Of a stretch of DNA of 64,000 nucleotides, positions 1 through 18,160 are shown piece by piece. The stretch is from Enterobacter sp. JBIWA008 (GTDB lineage: Bacteria; Pseudomonadota; Gammaproteobacteria; Enterobacterales; Enterobacteriaceae), in contig NZ_CP074149.1 of assembly GCF_019968765.1 (NCBI RefSeq), forward strand, positions 4,402,001 to 4,466,000, read 5' to 3'. The stretch's first letter is position 1, and every line of letters begins with the position of its first letter. A program made the position numbers and the translations under genes. The notes below the pieces were generated by a model. The model ran no database searches. It was not told the origin of the DNA and was given only the letters and a program-made list of their open reading frames with translations.

Positions 1-117
<117 letters not shown>

Positions 118-185
118 CTAATGTCAACTACTACCTGAGACTCTAAAATCAGAGCCGTTAAAAAGCCCCATATCGAGGGCGCGGC

Positions 186-214
186 ATTATAACACCGCTT
201 CTGCAATATGGGTA
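186..214 (-). promoter_or_regulatory. spc operon promoter
   Basis: On the minus strand a perfect TATAAT (-10, at 191-186) lies 17 bp downstream of TACCCA (-35, at 214-209). It sits between the S10 operon terminator and rplN, where Pspc lies in E. coli. The -35 is weak (3 of 6) but matches what I recall of the E. coli promoter. The call rests on sequence and position; no start-site data. Confidence 0.8.
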
Positions 215-249
215 GAAAAAATAAACGGCTCATCGCTGAGCCGTTTATT
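215..249 (-). terminator. Terminator at the end of the S10 operon
   Basis: A 13-bp perfect stem (220-232 with 237-249, loop 233-236) is followed on the minus strand by a U run (complement of the A run at 216-220). It lies 22 nt downstream of the rpsQ stop. The stem is also AT-flanked on the other side. Its place just before Pspc suggests it separates S10 from spc transcription, at least partly. Confidence 0.85.
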
Positions 250-271
250 CGTATTGAGAAGGCGTACTGTA

Positions 272-2200
<1,929 letters not shown>

Positions 2201-2205
2201 CTACC

Positions 2206-2487
<282 letters not shown>

Positions 2488-2500
2488 TTATCCTCTAAAA

Positions 2501-4896
<2,396 letters not shown>

Positions 4897-4916
4897 TCAA
4901 TCGCTCGATGACCTGA

Positions 4917-5397
<481 letters not shown>

Positions 5398-5403
5398 CCG
5401 CGC

Positions 5404-5431
5404 ATTATACGTAAATCTGGGCAAGACGCAA
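5404..5431 (-). promoter_or_regulatory. S10 operon promoter
   Basis: On the minus strand a perfect TATAAT (-10, 5409-5404) lies 16 bp after TTGCGT (-35, 5431-5426). Transcription would start near 5397 and give a leader of about 170 nt before rpsJ, close to the length known in E. coli. The 380-nt stretch 5229-5608 between rpsJ and the divergent prepilin peptidase gene holds this promoter and the leader; the remaining part, 5432-5608, shows no further gene. Confidence 0.85.
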
Positions 5432-5608
5432 GTGCCGTTTAGAAATTAAGCGCCAAAGGAGCTGGATGCGTAAGAGCGCGCAACATTTTATGCAATGTAT
5501 TCTGCGTCGATTCTTTCTTTCGAGTCGCTACGCATCAACGTTTTTTGTTCATTGCCGGAAAGGCCGATTATAACGAGTATGCGCTCAAACCCGTTTGAGG
5601 CCTTTTTC

Positions 5609-6082
5609 ATGCTAACCACCCTCCCCTTTCTGCTGATCTATCTTTCACTGACTGCCTTACTTGTACATGCCGATATTCGCTACGGTCTGCTTCCCGATAA
5701 ATTTCTCTGCCCGCTGCTATGGGCGGGACTGCTCTTTCAGCTCTGTATACAACCTGATTTTCTGCCAAGTGCGGTGGCGGGTGCGATGGCTGGATATATC
5801 GGCTTTGCCGTTATCTACTGGGTATATCGGTTTATCTGCCGGCGTGAAGGGATGGGATATGGCGATGTAAAATACCTGGCGGCGCTTGGTGCGTGGCATG
5901 GCTGGTGCACGCTGCCTTCGCTGGCGTTACTCGCTGCGCTTATGGCGCTACTTAGCATTCTTGTGTTTTCGTTACTCACCCCTGATAAGGGGGCATTAAA
6001 AAACCCACTGCCTTTTGGGCCATTTCTGGCAGCAGCGGGTTTATGCTTAGGTTGGAAGACGGTGGTTACTCTTCCACTTTAA
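5609..6082 (+). CDS. gspO: A24-family prepilin peptidase, peptidase domain only (GspO/HofD-like)
   Basis: 157 residues from the ATG at 5609, chosen because GAGG lies 8 nt upstream; ATGs at 5495 and 5579 have poorer sites. Both aspartates of the membrane aspartyl peptidase are present: [11 protein letters not shown] near residue 19-29 and MGYGDVKYL (GxGD-K motif) near residue 91-99. Several hydrophobic helices surround them. The N-terminal N-methyltransferase domain of full enzymes (E. coli GspO is about 225 residues) is absent, with no remnant upstream. It probably cleaves type IV-like pilin leaders; hofMNOPQ lies in the same window. It is convergent with bfr, the 3' ends overlapping by 17 bp. 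Confidence 0.8.
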   Translation: MLTTLPFLLIYLSLTALLVHADIRYGLLPDKFLCPLLWAGLLFQLCIQPDFLPSAVAGAMAGYIGFAVIYWVYRFICRREGMGYGDVKYLAALGAWHGWCTLPSLALLAALMALLSILVFSLLTPDKGALKNPLPFGPFLAAAGLCLGWKTVVTLPL

Positions 6083-6542
6083 TCTGCGACTGAAGATAGT
6101 TCTGCAGGCCGATTTTAGCAATCAGATCCAGCTCCGTTTCCAGCCAGTCAATATGGCCTTCTTCATCGGCCAGGATCTGGATCATCATATCGCGACTGAC
6201 GTAGTCATGTACGCTGTCTGCGTAGGCTATGGCTTCACGGAGATCTTTGGCGCCTTCAAGCTCCAGCCTGAGGTCGGAACGCAGCATCTCTTCGACATCT
6301 TCGCCGATGCCCAGCTTTCCGAGATCCTGCAGGTTTGGAATGCCTTCAAGGAATAAAATACGCTCGATATATTTATCGGCGTGCTTCATTTCATCGATCG
6401 ATTCATGGTACTCAACGTCGTTCAGACGTTTAAGCCCCCAGTTTTTGAACATTCTCGCGTGAAGAAAGTACTGGTTAATTGCGACAAGCTCATTTCCCAA
6501 TAATTTATTGAGATAACTTATGATTTTAACATCACCTTTCAT
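6066..6542 (-). CDS. bfr: Bacterioferritin
   Basis: 158 residues, as in E. coli. Bacterioferritin is a 24-mer with haem at subunit interfaces that oxidises Fe(II) and stores it as a mineral core. The ferroxidase ligands are all present: Glu18, Glu51, His54, Glu94, Glu127 and His130. The haem ligand Met52 is also present. It lies directly downstream of bfd, the ferredoxin that releases the iron, 72 nt apart. The 3' end overlaps the convergent prepilin peptidase gene. Confidence 0.97.
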   Translation of the reverse strand: MKGDVKIISYLNKLLGNELVAINQYFLHARMFKNWGLKRLNDVEYHESIDEMKHADKYIERILFLEGIPNLQDLGKLGIGEDVEEMLRSDLRLELEGAKDLREAIAYADSVHDYVSRDMMIQILADEEGHIDWLETELDLIAKIGLQNYLQSQIKVEE

Positions 6543-6614
6543 TACATAGTCCCTCCGCTTCCACTCATTGAAGCGTAGATCGGGCTACAGGGATGTCAAA
6601 AAAAAGATGGAAGC

Positions 6615-6809
6615 TTACGCGATCTCTTTGTATTCCGGGATCTGCATCAATTCGTCCTGCATGATCTCTCGCGCAGCACGTACACATTTACCGCATTGAT
6701 TTCCCACCGGAACAAATTTGCGTAGCTGCTGAAATGACTGAGGCTGAAACTGGCGAACGGCCTGACGTATTTTCTTGTCGCTTACACCATTACATAAACA
6801 AACGTACAT
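6615..6809 (-). CDS. bfd: Bacterioferritin-associated ferredoxin
   Basis: 64 residues, as in E. coli. Four cysteines (Cys4, Cys6, Cys39, Cys42; CxC then CxxC) bind the [2Fe-2S] cluster of this small BFD-fold protein. In the family Bfd reduces bacterioferritin to mobilise stored iron under starvation. It is the first gene of a bfd-bfr pair. A Fur-box-like sequence lies about 40-55 nt upstream, consistent with derepression when iron is short. E. coli has chiA between bfd and tufA; it is absent here. Confidence 0.96.
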   Translation of the reverse strand: MYVCLCNGVSDKKIRQAVRQFQPQSFQQLRKFVPVGNQCGKCVRAAREIMQDELMQIPEYKEIA

Positions 6810-6845
6810 AGAGACTCCCGTTCAAATTATGCGCAAAGTGTAAGT

Positions 6846-6864
6846 GAGAATGGTTATGATTACA
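6846..6864 (-). promoter_or_regulatory. Probable Fur box upstream of bfd
   Basis: The 19 bases match the Fur consensus (GATAAT GATAAT C ATTATC) at 13 of 19 positions, counted on the plus strand as GAGAAT, GGTTAT, G, ATTACA. It lies 37-55 bp upstream of the bfd start, inside the likely promoter. Fur control of bfd is known in E. coli. Binding here is inferred. Confidence 0.5.
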
Positions 6865-6943
6865 ATAGCACAGGCGCCGCATTACGGGGCGGGGGCAGGC
6901 AAAAAATGCGAAATTTTGTGACAGTGCCTGAACAGCAGAAAAC

Positions 6944-6972
6944 AAAAAAGGACGCCGAAGCGTCCTTTTTTT
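6944..6972 (-). terminator. Terminator of the str operon after tuf
   Basis: A GGACGC/GCGTCC stem with a CGAA loop (6950-6965) is flanked by an A run (6944-6949) and a T run (6966-6972). On the minus strand the stem is followed by a U run, so it terminates tuf transcripts, whose stop is at 6989. The T run on the other side could also stop plus-strand transcription. Confidence 0.9.
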
Positions 6973-6988
6973 ATTCAGGGATAATTAA

Positions 6989-10369
<3,381 letters not shown>

Positions 10370-10453
10370 TTATATCTTTAGGCGTTCAGTTAAGTTACCC
10401 AGAGCGGGCGGCTTCTCTGAAGCGCCCGCCTGGTGACTAATACTCCGAAGGGA

Positions 10454-10939
<486 letters not shown>

Positions 10940-11020
10940 TTAATTCAGGATTGTCCAAAACTCAAAGAGTTTAGTGTGACATTAAGATAAATCAGTTTGG
11001 CCTTACTTAACGGAGAACCA

Positions 11021-11498
<478 letters not shown>

Positions 11499-11519
11499 GA
11501 AATATACAGCGATCTCAGA

Positions 11520-11807
11520 TCACCAGTTCATTTGACTGGTGTGCGTCACAGTAAGATTGACGAAATCAGTATAGCCAACCACGTCAATTTTGGCTGAAAT
11601 TTGACCAGAAAGACCCCGCGCATCCAGATCGTCTTTCAGCGCAAAGACTGTAATGGGGGCATTCGTGAGAATTTCAACGAAACGACTGCCTTCCAGTGCG
11701 GCAAGCACGCCATCCTGAATCAGCAGCAGGTCATCACCTTCGCGCAGCATACTCAGTAACGCGTCGATATCACACTGCCACGGTGAATGGCTCAGAGTAT
11801 GGAGCAT
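11520..11807 (-). CDS. tusB: tRNA 2-thiouridine sulfur-relay protein TusB
   Basis: 95 residues, as in E. coli, starting [20 protein letters not shown]. TusB is the third subunit of the TusBCD heterohexamer, which passes sulfur from TusA to TusE for MnmA-dependent s2U34 formation in tRNA Lys, Glu and Gln. Only TusD carries the catalytic cysteine. It is last in yheO-tusD-tusC-tusB, 7 nt after tusC, and lies upstream of the str promoter. Confidence 0.95.
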   Translation of the reverse strand: MLHTLSHSPWQCDIDALLSMLREGDDLLLIQDGVLAALEGSRFVEILTNAPITVFALKDDLDARGLSGQISAKIDVVGYTDFVNLTVTHTSQMNW

Positions 11808-11814
11808 GGCGGCC

Positions 11815-12174
11815 TCAGAAAGTCAGAACGGTGTCGTAGTGGGAAAGGTGTTCGCGTAATGCAGCAGAAGGCAGGACTGTCACATCCAGCACGAAAGGTG
11901 TTGCCTCGTGTAAACCGCGCACGACCAAAGAGTCAGCACAAACATAGAAGGTTTCGATATCGTAAAGCGGTAACACTTTGAACGTCGCAATGTAGTCACG
12001 CGCCAGAATGGCCTGAGGCTGTTGCCCCGCCAGAAGCTGAAATACGCCGTCGCCCAAAAAGAAGACACCGATATCTTCGGTCAAAGCTGATGTCGCGAGC
12101 AGCGCATCCAGCCCTTCTCGGCCAGAAGCGCTGCCGTGCGGCGCAGAGGAAAAAACAAACGCGATACGCTTCAT
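11815..12174 (-). CDS. tusC: tRNA 2-thiouridine sulfur-relay protein TusC
   Basis: 119 residues, as in E. coli, starting [20 protein letters not shown], a DsrE/DsrF-like fold. TusC is the middle subunit of the TusBCD complex. Its start overlaps the tusD stop by one base at 12174. Translational coupling fits the 1:1:1 stoichiometry of the complex. No catalytic cysteine is expected in TusC. Confidence 0.95.
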   Translation of the reverse strand: MKRIAFVFSSAPHGSASGREGLDALLATSALTEDIGVFFLGDGVFQLLAGQQPQAILARDYIATFKVLPLYDIETFYVCADSLVVRGLHEATPFVLDVTVLPSAALREHLSHYDTVLTF

Positions 12175-12560
12175 CAGAATTGCACCACTCTGTCGCAGGT
12201 CAATGCCGCCTGTGCCAGCGCGCCCAGACCACTTAACGAAAAACCGGGCTGCAGGTTAGAACCCGATAAACCAAGACGCGCGGCTTCGGTTGCATCGGTT
12301 ACGCCGCGGCGCAGTGCCGCCGCCACGCAGATATGCAGTTCTACGCCCTGCTTTTCGTTTAATGCCTGCCAGGCGCGCACCAGATCGAACTCATCGCTCG
12401 CCGGTGACGTAAGCTGATTCGCGTTATACACCCCTTCCCGATAGAAGAAGACGCTCGCCAGCTCATGTCCGGCCGCCAGTAGCGCATGCGCAAACTGCAG
12501 CGCGCTGCTGGCCTGCTGAGTACCGTACGCCGGGCCTGTCACCATTAACGCAAAACGCAT
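12174..12560 (-). CDS. tusD: Sulfur-transferase subunit TusD
   Basis: 128 residues, as in E. coli, with a DsrE fold. The catalytic Cys78 is present in the segment [15 protein letters not shown] and accepts persulfide sulfur from TusA. It works in the tRNA s2U34 relay with TusB, TusC and TusE. Its ATG overlaps the yheO stop by one base at 12560 and its stop overlaps the tusC start, so the four genes are tightly coupled. Confidence 0.96.
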   Translation of the reverse strand: MRFALMVTGPAYGTQQASSALQFAHALLAAGHELASVFFYREGVYNANQLTSPASDEFDLVRAWQALNEKQGVELHICVAAALRRGVTDATEAARLGLSGSNLQPGFSLSGLGALAQAALTCDRVVQF

Positions 12561-13282
12561 TACTTGTCTTGTCCCAGGAAATCGCCGCTTTTGAACTGGC
12601 GAATATAGAGGTAGACCGTGTGCTTGGAGATGTTCAGACGATCGGCCACCTGGTTGATGGCATCTTTAATATCAAAAATCCCTTTTTCATAGAGATTGAG
12701 CACGATCTGACGATTCTTGGCGTTGTTCGAGACGTTACGATCGGCATTCACCTCTTCAATCGTAAACTCAAGCGTCTGCGTGACCAGATCTTCAACGGAG
12801 GAGGCAAAGTTAACAGAAGAGCCAACGTCCGGCGTTTCTGGTGGAATAAAGGTACTCATGATTTGCGAGAATGGCACATCAAGGTTCATGTTGATGCACA
12901 GCAGCCCAATAACACGATGCTCGCGGTTTCGAATCGCGATGGTTTCTGATTTCATCAGCACGCCGCTTTTGGCGCGGGTGAAATAGCATTTGGAGACGCT
13001 GCTGTCCGCGCCGGTCATGTCATGCAGCATACGCAATGCAAGGTCGGTAATTGGCGAACCAATTTTACGGCCAGTATGCTCACCATTCGCAATGCGGATG
13101 GCGGAACACTTCAGATCTTGCAGGGAGTGCAATACGATTTCGCAGTGGGAGCCAATGAGCATCGCTAACCCGTCCACTACCGCTTCATAGGATTTCAGAA
13201 TATCGAAGTCGGTCTGATCGAAAGGACGTTGATCCAGCAAATCAAGTTCACTGGTTTCGTTGGTTAAAAGCGACCTGGACAT
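12560..13282 (-). CDS. yheO: YheO-family DNA-binding regulator (PAS-like plus HTH)
   Basis: 240 residues. The N-terminal two thirds (about 30-140) match the YheO-type PAS-like sensor. The C-terminus carries a helix-turn-helix near residues 205-230 ([20 protein letters not shown]). The target genes and ligand of this family are not established. It is the first gene of the yheO-tusDCB unit and overlaps tusD by one base. The ATG at 13282 follows a GGAGTG-type ribosome-binding site. Confidence 0.88.
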   Translation of the reverse strand: MSRSLLTNETSELDLLDQRPFDQTDFDILKSYEAVVDGLAMLIGSHCEIVLHSLQDLKCSAIRIANGEHTGRKIGSPITDLALRMLHDMTGADSSVSKCYFTRAKSGVLMKSETIAIRNREHRVIGLLCINMNLDVPFSQIMSTFIPPETPDVGSSVNFASSVEDLVTQTLEFTIEEVNADRNVSNNAKNRQIVLNLYEKGIFDIKDAINQVADRLNISKHTVYLYIRQFKSGDFLGQDK

Positions 13283-13408
13283 GAAAAAAACACTCCTTTT
13301 CAGGAGCCTGTCGTTAGGTTTTCAGGGCAGGCTCATTATCTACACGGACAACTAAATTAATACAGCGTGCCTAACGCTTTCCAGTGTTAATTATATCTGC
13401 CCCACAAT

Positions 13409-13443
13409 AAAAAACCGCCGCCTTAAAGGCGGCGGTTTTTTTT
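13409..13443 (-). terminator. fkpA terminator (also usable from the plus strand)
   Basis: A perfect ACCGCCGCC/GGCGGCGGT stem with a TTAAA loop lies between an A run (13409-13414) and a T run (13436-13443). It is 6 nt beyond the fkpA stop on the minus strand, so fkpA messages end here before yheO. The rest of the interval to yheO (13283-13408) should hold the yheO promoter, but no clear -35/-10 pair stands out. Confidence 0.9.
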
Positions 13444-13448
13444 CAGCA

Positions 13449-14267
13449 TTACTTCTTAGCAGCAGCGGCTTTATCGTCAGCCGGCGCGTCTGCCTTGGCA
13501 TCCGCTTTCGGTGCCGGTTTGATGTCCAGCAGCTCTACGTCAAAGACCAGCGTAGAGTTGGCAGGAATACCTGGAACGCCGGTTTTTCCATAGGCCAGAT
13601 CCGGTGGGATAACCATCTTGATCTTGCCGCCTTTCTTGATGTTTTTCAGACCTTCAGTCCAGCCAGGGATAACGCCATCCAGACGGAAGGAGAGTGGCTC
13701 ACCGCGGGTGTAAGAGTTATCGAACTCTTTACCGTCGATCAGCGTACCTTTGTAATTCACAACAACGGTGTCGCTGTCTTTAGGCGCATCGCCGGTGCCT
13801 TCTTTCTCAACTTTGTACACCAGGCCAGTAGAAGAGGTTTTCACACCCTTCTCTTTAGCAAAGGTATCGCGGTAGGCTTTGCCTTTCGCTTCGTTGTCTT
13901 TAGCGTCCGCGTCCATCTTAGTCTGCGCGGCACCCTTCACGCGCGCTTCGAACGCCTGGAGAGTCTGTTCAATTTCCTGGTCAGACAGCTTGCTCTTATC
14001 TGCAAATGCATCCTGAACGCCTGCGATCAGCTGAGCTTTATCCAGTTTGATGCCCAGTTTCTCTTGTTCTTTCAGAGAGTTTTCCATGTAACGACCCAGA
14101 GATGCGCCCAGTGCGTAGGCGGATTTTTGGTCGTCATTTTTGAACGCCGCTTTGCTGTCTGCAGTGGCAGCAGGCTTCGCAGCAGTATCAGCAGCGAATG
14201 ACAGCGGCGCGTTCAGCGCAACAGCCATCGTCGTCGCCAGCAGCGTTACTTTAAACAGTGATTTCAT
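13449..14267 (-). CDS. fkpA: Periplasmic FKBP-type peptidyl-prolyl isomerase FkpA
   Basis: 272 residues (E. coli 270). The signal peptide MKSLFKVTLLATTMAVALNA is cleaved near the LSFA-ADT junction (residue 25). A helical dimerisation domain (about 35-140) follows, then the FKBP isomerase domain (about 145-250, with VVVNYKGTLIDGKEFDNSY). The tail is rich in Lys, Ala and Asp. FkpA is a chaperone and isomerase for outer-membrane and secreted proteins. A sigma-E promoter is visible upstream, and a strong terminator follows the stop. Confidence 0.96.
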   Translation of the reverse strand: MKSLFKVTLLATTMAVALNAPLSFAADTAAKPAATADSKAAFKNDDQKSAYALGASLGRYMENSLKEQEKLGIKLDKAQLIAGVQDAFADKSKLSDQEIEQTLQAFEARVKGAAQTKMDADAKDNEAKGKAYRDTFAKEKGVKTSSTGLVYKVEKEGTGDAPKDSDTVVVNYKGTLIDGKEFDNSYTRGEPLSFRLDGVIPGWTEGLKNIKKGGKIKMVIPPDLAYGKTGVPGIPANSTLVFDVELLDIKPAPKADAKADAPADDKAAAAKK

Positions 14268-14381
14268 CCATATCTCCAGGGCTTGGGGACTCTCACCCCA
14301 GCGTTAAACGTAAATGAGTTACGTACTATAAAACGTTGCGGAAGAAATCTACAGACAGACACTTCCAATTCTCGCCACTTT

Positions 14382-14409
14382 TCAGACTATTTTTGTTTAA
14401 ATAAGTTTC
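14382..14409 (-). promoter_or_regulatory. Sigma-E promoter of fkpA
   Basis: On the minus strand GAAACTT (-35, 14409-14403) is separated by exactly 16 bp from TCTGA (-10, 14386-14382). This matches the envelope-stress sigma-E pattern (GGAACTT-N16-TCTGA) with one mismatch in the -35. It lies about 115 nt upstream of fkpA, a known sigma-E target in E. coli. Confidence 0.8.
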
Positions 14410-14501
14410 CTGCCAAGGGGATGCGGACTGTACTTAAGGATAAACTCAGTTAAACTGCGCCGCCGCAGAGCCATTATGGCGAATCTGAAATAACGAGGTG
14501 A

Positions 14502-14723
14502 ATGATGAAGGATACAGCAATAGAAGCGAGAATGGCTGAGCTGGAAAGCCGCCTGGCTTTTCAGGACATCACCATCGAAGAGCTAAACCAGACCGTAACC
14601 GCACATGAGCTCGAAATGGCGAAACTGCGGGATCATATGCGCCTGCTGACGGAAAAGCTAAAGGCCACGCAGCCGTCAAACATTGCCTCTCAGTCAGAAG
14701 AGACGCCACCTCCTCATTATTGA
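14502..14723 (+). CDS. slyX: SlyX family coiled-coil protein
   Basis: 73 residues (E. coli 72). It is almost wholly helical with heptad-like repeats ([20 protein letters not shown]), ending in a Pro-rich PPPHY-like tail. The function of SlyX is unknown; it is named for its position next to slyD and is not needed for SlyD action as far as I know. It is divergent from fkpA and convergent with slyD, sharing a bidirectional terminator. The start has GAGGTG 5-8 nt upstream. Confidence 0.92.
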   Translation: MMKDTAIEARMAELESRLAFQDITIEELNQTVTAHELEMAKLRDHMRLLTEKLKATQPSNIASQSEETPPPHY

Positions 14724-14728
14724 GGCGT

Positions 14729-14757
14729 AAAAAAAGCGGGACTATCCCGCTTTTTTA
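14729..14757. terminator. Bidirectional terminator between slyX and slyD
   Basis: A GCGGGA/TCCCGC stem with a CTA loop (14736-14750) has an A run on the left and a T run on the right, so it works for slyX (plus) and for slyD (minus, stop at 14775). Confidence 0.92.
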
Positions 14758-14774
14758 TTTTCCGCATGACGGAA

Positions 14775-15359
14775 TTAGTGACAGCCGCAGCCGCCGTTAC
14801 CGCAACCACCTTTACCGTGGTCATGACCATGGTCGTGGCCGTGACCACCGCAGCAGCCGTCGTGGCCGTGATCGTGGTCATGGTCGTGACCGTGCGCACC
14901 GTGAACGTGGCCATGAGCCAGCTCTTCTTCGGTCGCTTCACGGATCGCAACAACTTCTACGTTGAACTTCAGGTTCTGGCCAGCCAGCATGTGGTTGCCG
15001 TCAACCACGACGTGGTCATCTTCCACTTCGGTGATTTCAACAGGAACAGGACCCTGGTCAGTTTCAGCCAGGAAGCGCATGCCAACCTGCAGTTCGTCAA
15101 CGCCCATGAACACGTCTTTAGGAACGCGCTGAACCAGGTTGTCGTCATACTGACCGTAAGCGTCGTTCGCGCCTACAGCAACGTCAAATTTGTCGCCAAC
15201 TTCATGACCTTCCAGCGCGTTTTCCAGGCCGGAAATCAGGGAACCGTGACCATGCAGGTAGTCAAGCGGCGCACTCACCGGAGACTCATCAACCAACACA
15301 CCGTCTTCTGTACGTACCTGATAGGCCAGGCTGACCACCAGGTCTTTTGCTACTTTCAT
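14775..15359 (-). CDS. slyD: FKBP-type peptidyl-prolyl isomerase and metallochaperone SlyD
   Basis: 194 residues (E. coli 196). The FKBP domain is split by the insert-in-flap chaperone domain (about 70-130). A long metal-binding tail runs from about residue 148 to the end and is made almost only of His, Asp, Gly and Cys. SlyD helps fold proteins, supplies Ni to hydrogenase maturation (with HypB) and is needed for phiX174 lysis protein E. The tail is full length, so metal functions should be kept. The spacer 15360-15453 to yheV holds nothing else clear. Confidence 0.97.
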   Translation of the reverse strand: MKVAKDLVVSLAYQVRTEDGVLVDESPVSAPLDYLHGHGSLISGLENALEGHEVGDKFDVAVGANDAYGQYDDNLVQRVPKDVFMGVDELQVGMRFLAETDQGPVPVEITEVEDDHVVVDGNHMLAGQNLKFNVEVVAIREATEEELAHGHVHGAHGHDHDHDHGHDGCCGGHGHDHGHDHGKGGCGNGGCGCH

Positions 15360-15453
15360 GATATCTCCTGAGCGTGGGAAAATTGCTGGCGCCGATTGTA
15401 GCGGAAATCTGCACCCGTGTACCCTTTAGCTTAAAAAAACTCAGGGCATATCG

Positions 15454-15654
15454 CTAGTCCGGATGAAAAATCCCGATAACTTGCTCTTCTTTGCGAACGT
15501 GATCGCGGGCCTCTTTATCGGCCTCACGCATCTGGTGACCGCACTTAACACACTCAACAACATCAATATTATTTTCCCGCCACATCGCAAGGGTATCTTG
15601 CGCCTGGCAGGTCGGGCATTTTGCACCCGCAATAAAGCGTTTACGTACAGCCAT
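15454..15654 (-). CDS. yheV: YheV family zinc-ribbon protein
   Basis: 66 residues (E. coli 66), starting MAVRKRFIAGAKCPTCQAQD. Two CxxC pairs (CPTC near residue 13-16 and CVKC near 34-37) predict a zinc ribbon. The family has no established function. It lies 11 nt downstream of kefB and reads in the same direction, so it is likely the last gene of kefG-kefB-yheV. Confidence 0.9.
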   Translation of the reverse strand: MAVRKRFIAGAKCPTCQAQDTLAMWRENNIDVVECVKCGHQMREADKEARDHVRKEEQVIGIFHPD

Positions 15655-15665
15655 CTTGTTACCCT

Positions 15666-17471
15666 TTATTCAAATTCATCCCAGCCATCAAGCTGGCGTC
15701 GTTCCTGTTGCATCTCTCGCTGGAAGATCTCCTCCAGCTCGCGACGCGCTTCCCGCACGCGGGAGATCTGCGCCGTATCGGTATGTACCGGCATCAGCTC
15801 GCGCAACATCCGCATATCCAGCCGGCGAAAGTGCATCTGAGCGCGCTGCGCCTGGTGCGGATGCATGCCGAGCGAGATCAGCGCCTTACGGCCTAGCTCC
15901 AGCGCACTGGAAAACGTCTCACGGGAGAAGTGTTTCACACCCGCCTGCAATAATTCGTGAGCTTCAACACGTCCCCGCGCACGCGCCAGAATATGCAGAT
16001 GCGGGAAATGCTGCTGGCACAGATCCACCAGCTTCATCGTGTCTTCCGGATCGTTACAGGTAATCACAATGGACTCTGCCGCTTCGGCCCCCGCCGAGCG
16101 CAGCAGCTCTAGCTGGGTCGCATCGCCGTAGTAAACCTTATAGCCATATTTACGCATCAGGTTGACCGCGCTGATATCACGCTCCAGTACCGTAATGCGC
16201 ATTTTGTTCGCCATCAGCAAACGCCCGATAACCTGTCCGAAACGGCCAAAACCCACCACAATCACCTGCGGCTTGTCGTCTTCCACCCACGGCGCTTCGT
16301 CTTCATCGTCAGCTGGATTCAGGCGGCGCGACAGTAGTTTATCCACCAGCTTCATCAGCAGCGGCGTGGTCATCATAGACAGCGTGACCGTCACCAGCAA
16401 AAGCGCCATCTGATCGTCTTTAAACAGCTTCTGGGAGGAGGCGGTGGAGAACAGCACAAACGCGAACTCGCCTCCCTGACTTAACACGCTGGCAAACTGC
16501 ATACGTTCCGAACTGCGCAGCCCGTAGATACGTGACATGACGTACAGCACCAGCATCTTCACCGCGACCAGGATGGCGACGCTCACTATCACCCACAGCA
16601 GATGGGTATAGAGCACGCCAAGGTTAAGCGCCATCCCCACCGAAATAAAGAACAGGCCTAGCAGCAGTCCTTTAAAGGGATCGATGGCAATTTCCAGCTC
16701 GTGCCGATACTCGCTCTCCGCCAGCAGCACCCCGGCGATAAAGGTCCCAAGCGCCATCGACAGCCCCAGCGCGTCCATGAATAACGCCGATCCCAGCACC
16801 AGCAGCAGCGTCGCGGCGGTAAACACCTCGCGAACGCCCGACGCGGCTATAAAGCGGAACACGGGACGTAACAGGAAACGACCGCCAATCAGCATGCCCG
16901 CGAAGGCCAGCACCTTCATGGCGATTTTAGCCCAGTCGAAGTGATCGTCCCCGGACCCCGCCAGCAGCGGCACCAGCGCCAGCGCCGGGATCACCGCCAA
17001 ATCCTGGAACAGCAGCACCGAAAAGCCCAGCTGACCGGCTTCGTTACGATTCATCCCTTTATCGCGCATCAGCTGCAGCGCCATCGCCGTCGACGACATC
17101 GCAAGGCCTATCCCGCCAATCACCGCCGCCTGCCATGAAAAGTGGGTCAGCATTAACAGGCCACCCAGGATAGCGGCGCTGAACAACACCTGCGCGGCGC
17201 CCACGCCAAAGATAGAGCGTCTGAGCTGCCACAATTTCGAAGGATTCAGCTCCAGGCCGATGATGAACATCAGGAACACCACGCCCAGCTCGGAGAAATG
17301 GAGTATTTCATCCACATCGCTGATGAATCCCAGCCCCCAGGGGCCAATCGCGATCCCCGCCAGCAGGTACCCCAGTACCGCACCGATACCAATACGTGCT
17401 GCAAGCGGCACCGCGACGACGGCCGCAAATAAAAACAGCACCCCGGCGAGGAGCAAATTCGATCCTTCCAT
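15666..17471 (-). CDS. kefB: Glutathione-gated K+/H+ antiporter KefB
   Basis: 601 residues from the ATG at 17471 ([15 protein letters not shown]), as in E. coli; a longer frame starting at 17507 would run into kefG. The N-terminal CPA2 membrane domain has about 12 helices (residues 1-380). A cytosolic KTN/RCK domain follows (about 400-520, [13 protein letters not shown] nucleotide motif), then a soluble tail. Glutathione adducts open KefB to acidify the cytosol during electrophile stress. The start overlaps the kefG stop by one base (TGATG), matching the need for the KefG partner. Confidence 0.95.
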   Translation of the reverse strand: MEGSNLLLAGVLFLFAAVVAVPLAARIGIGAVLGYLLAGIAIGPWGLGFISDVDEILHFSELGVVFLMFIIGLELNPSKLWQLRRSIFGVGAAQVLFSAAILGGLLMLTHFSWQAAVIGGIGLAMSSTAMALQLMRDKGMNRNEAGQLGFSVLLFQDLAVIPALALVPLLAGSGDDHFDWAKIAMKVLAFAGMLIGGRFLLRPVFRFIAASGVREVFTAATLLLVLGSALFMDALGLSMALGTFIAGVLLAESEYRHELEIAIDPFKGLLLGLFFISVGMALNLGVLYTHLLWVIVSVAILVAVKMLVLYVMSRIYGLRSSERMQFASVLSQGGEFAFVLFSTASSQKLFKDDQMALLLVTVTLSMMTTPLLMKLVDKLLSRRLNPADDEDEAPWVEDDKPQVIVVGFGRFGQVIGRLLMANKMRITVLERDISAVNLMRKYGYKVYYGDATQLELLRSAGAEAAESIVITCNDPEDTMKLVDLCQQHFPHLHILARARGRVEAHELLQAGVKHFSRETFSSALELGRKALISLGMHPHQAQRAQMHFRRLDMRMLRELMPVHTDTAQISRVREARRELEEIFQREMQQERRQLDGWDEFE

Positions 17472-18025
17472 CAGCGACCTCCTACAGGAATCGGTGAGGC
17501 CAGCCATTCACCATAGGCTCTGGCGTGACTTGCCAGTTCTTTCGGATCCTGACGCCGCGCCCAGTAGACAATAATCGGGCTCATCCAGTGCATACGGCAC
17601 ATGGCCGCCGTCAGCTCGAATGGCCTGAGGATATCGCTCATCGGATAGCGGTTCAGCCCGTCGTGACGGTAAGCGCTTTCGGGTTCACCGGTCGTGATCA
17701 CACTACGCCAGTACTTTCCCGCCAGCTGGTTGCCCCCCACCCCGCTGGAGAAGCCCCGGCTCAGCACGCGGTCCAGCCACTCTTTCAGCAGCGCCGGACA
17801 GCTATAGGTATAAAGCGGATGCTGGAACACAATAACGTCATGCTGACGCAGCAGCTCCTGCTCGTAAGGGATATCAATAAAGAAATCAGGGTAGTGCGCG
17901 TAGAGATCGTGCACCGTGACGTTACTAAGCTGTGTGGCCGGCTTAAGCAGCACCCGGTTTGCCACCGAGTCCTGAGATTCCGGATGGGCATACAGCAGCA
18001 GCACTTTTGCTGTCTGAGACATCAT
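17471..18025 (-). CDS. kefG: KefG, ancillary quinone-oxidoreductase-like subunit of KefB
   Basis: 184 residues, as in E. coli; a flavodoxin-like fold. Conserved segments [17 protein letters not shown] near the start and [19 protein letters not shown] in the middle match KefG/KefF. KefG binds the KefB cytosolic domain and is needed for its full activity. It is the first gene of kefG-kefB-yheV and is divergent from yheS across 135 bp. M1 and M2 are both possible starts. Confidence 0.94.
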   Translation of the reverse strand: MMSQTAKVLLLYAHPESQDSVANRVLLKPATQLSNVTVHDLYAHYPDFFIDIPYEQELLRQHDVIVFQHPLYTYSCPALLKEWLDRVLSRGFSSGVGGNQLAGKYWRSVITTGEPESAYRHDGLNRYPMSDILRPFELTAAMCRMHWMSPIIVYWARRQDPKELASHARAYGEWLASPIPVGGR

Positions 18026-18160
18026 TCCCCTCCCGGTCTTGTTTCTGTTTTTGTGTATCGTCGTTGTTTTGGGCTACCATGGCGGCCCGGTGCGGAAAAT
18101 GGCCCACACCTTACATTATCATAATGACAAATTAACATAGTCGGAACATACGGCGCTTCT

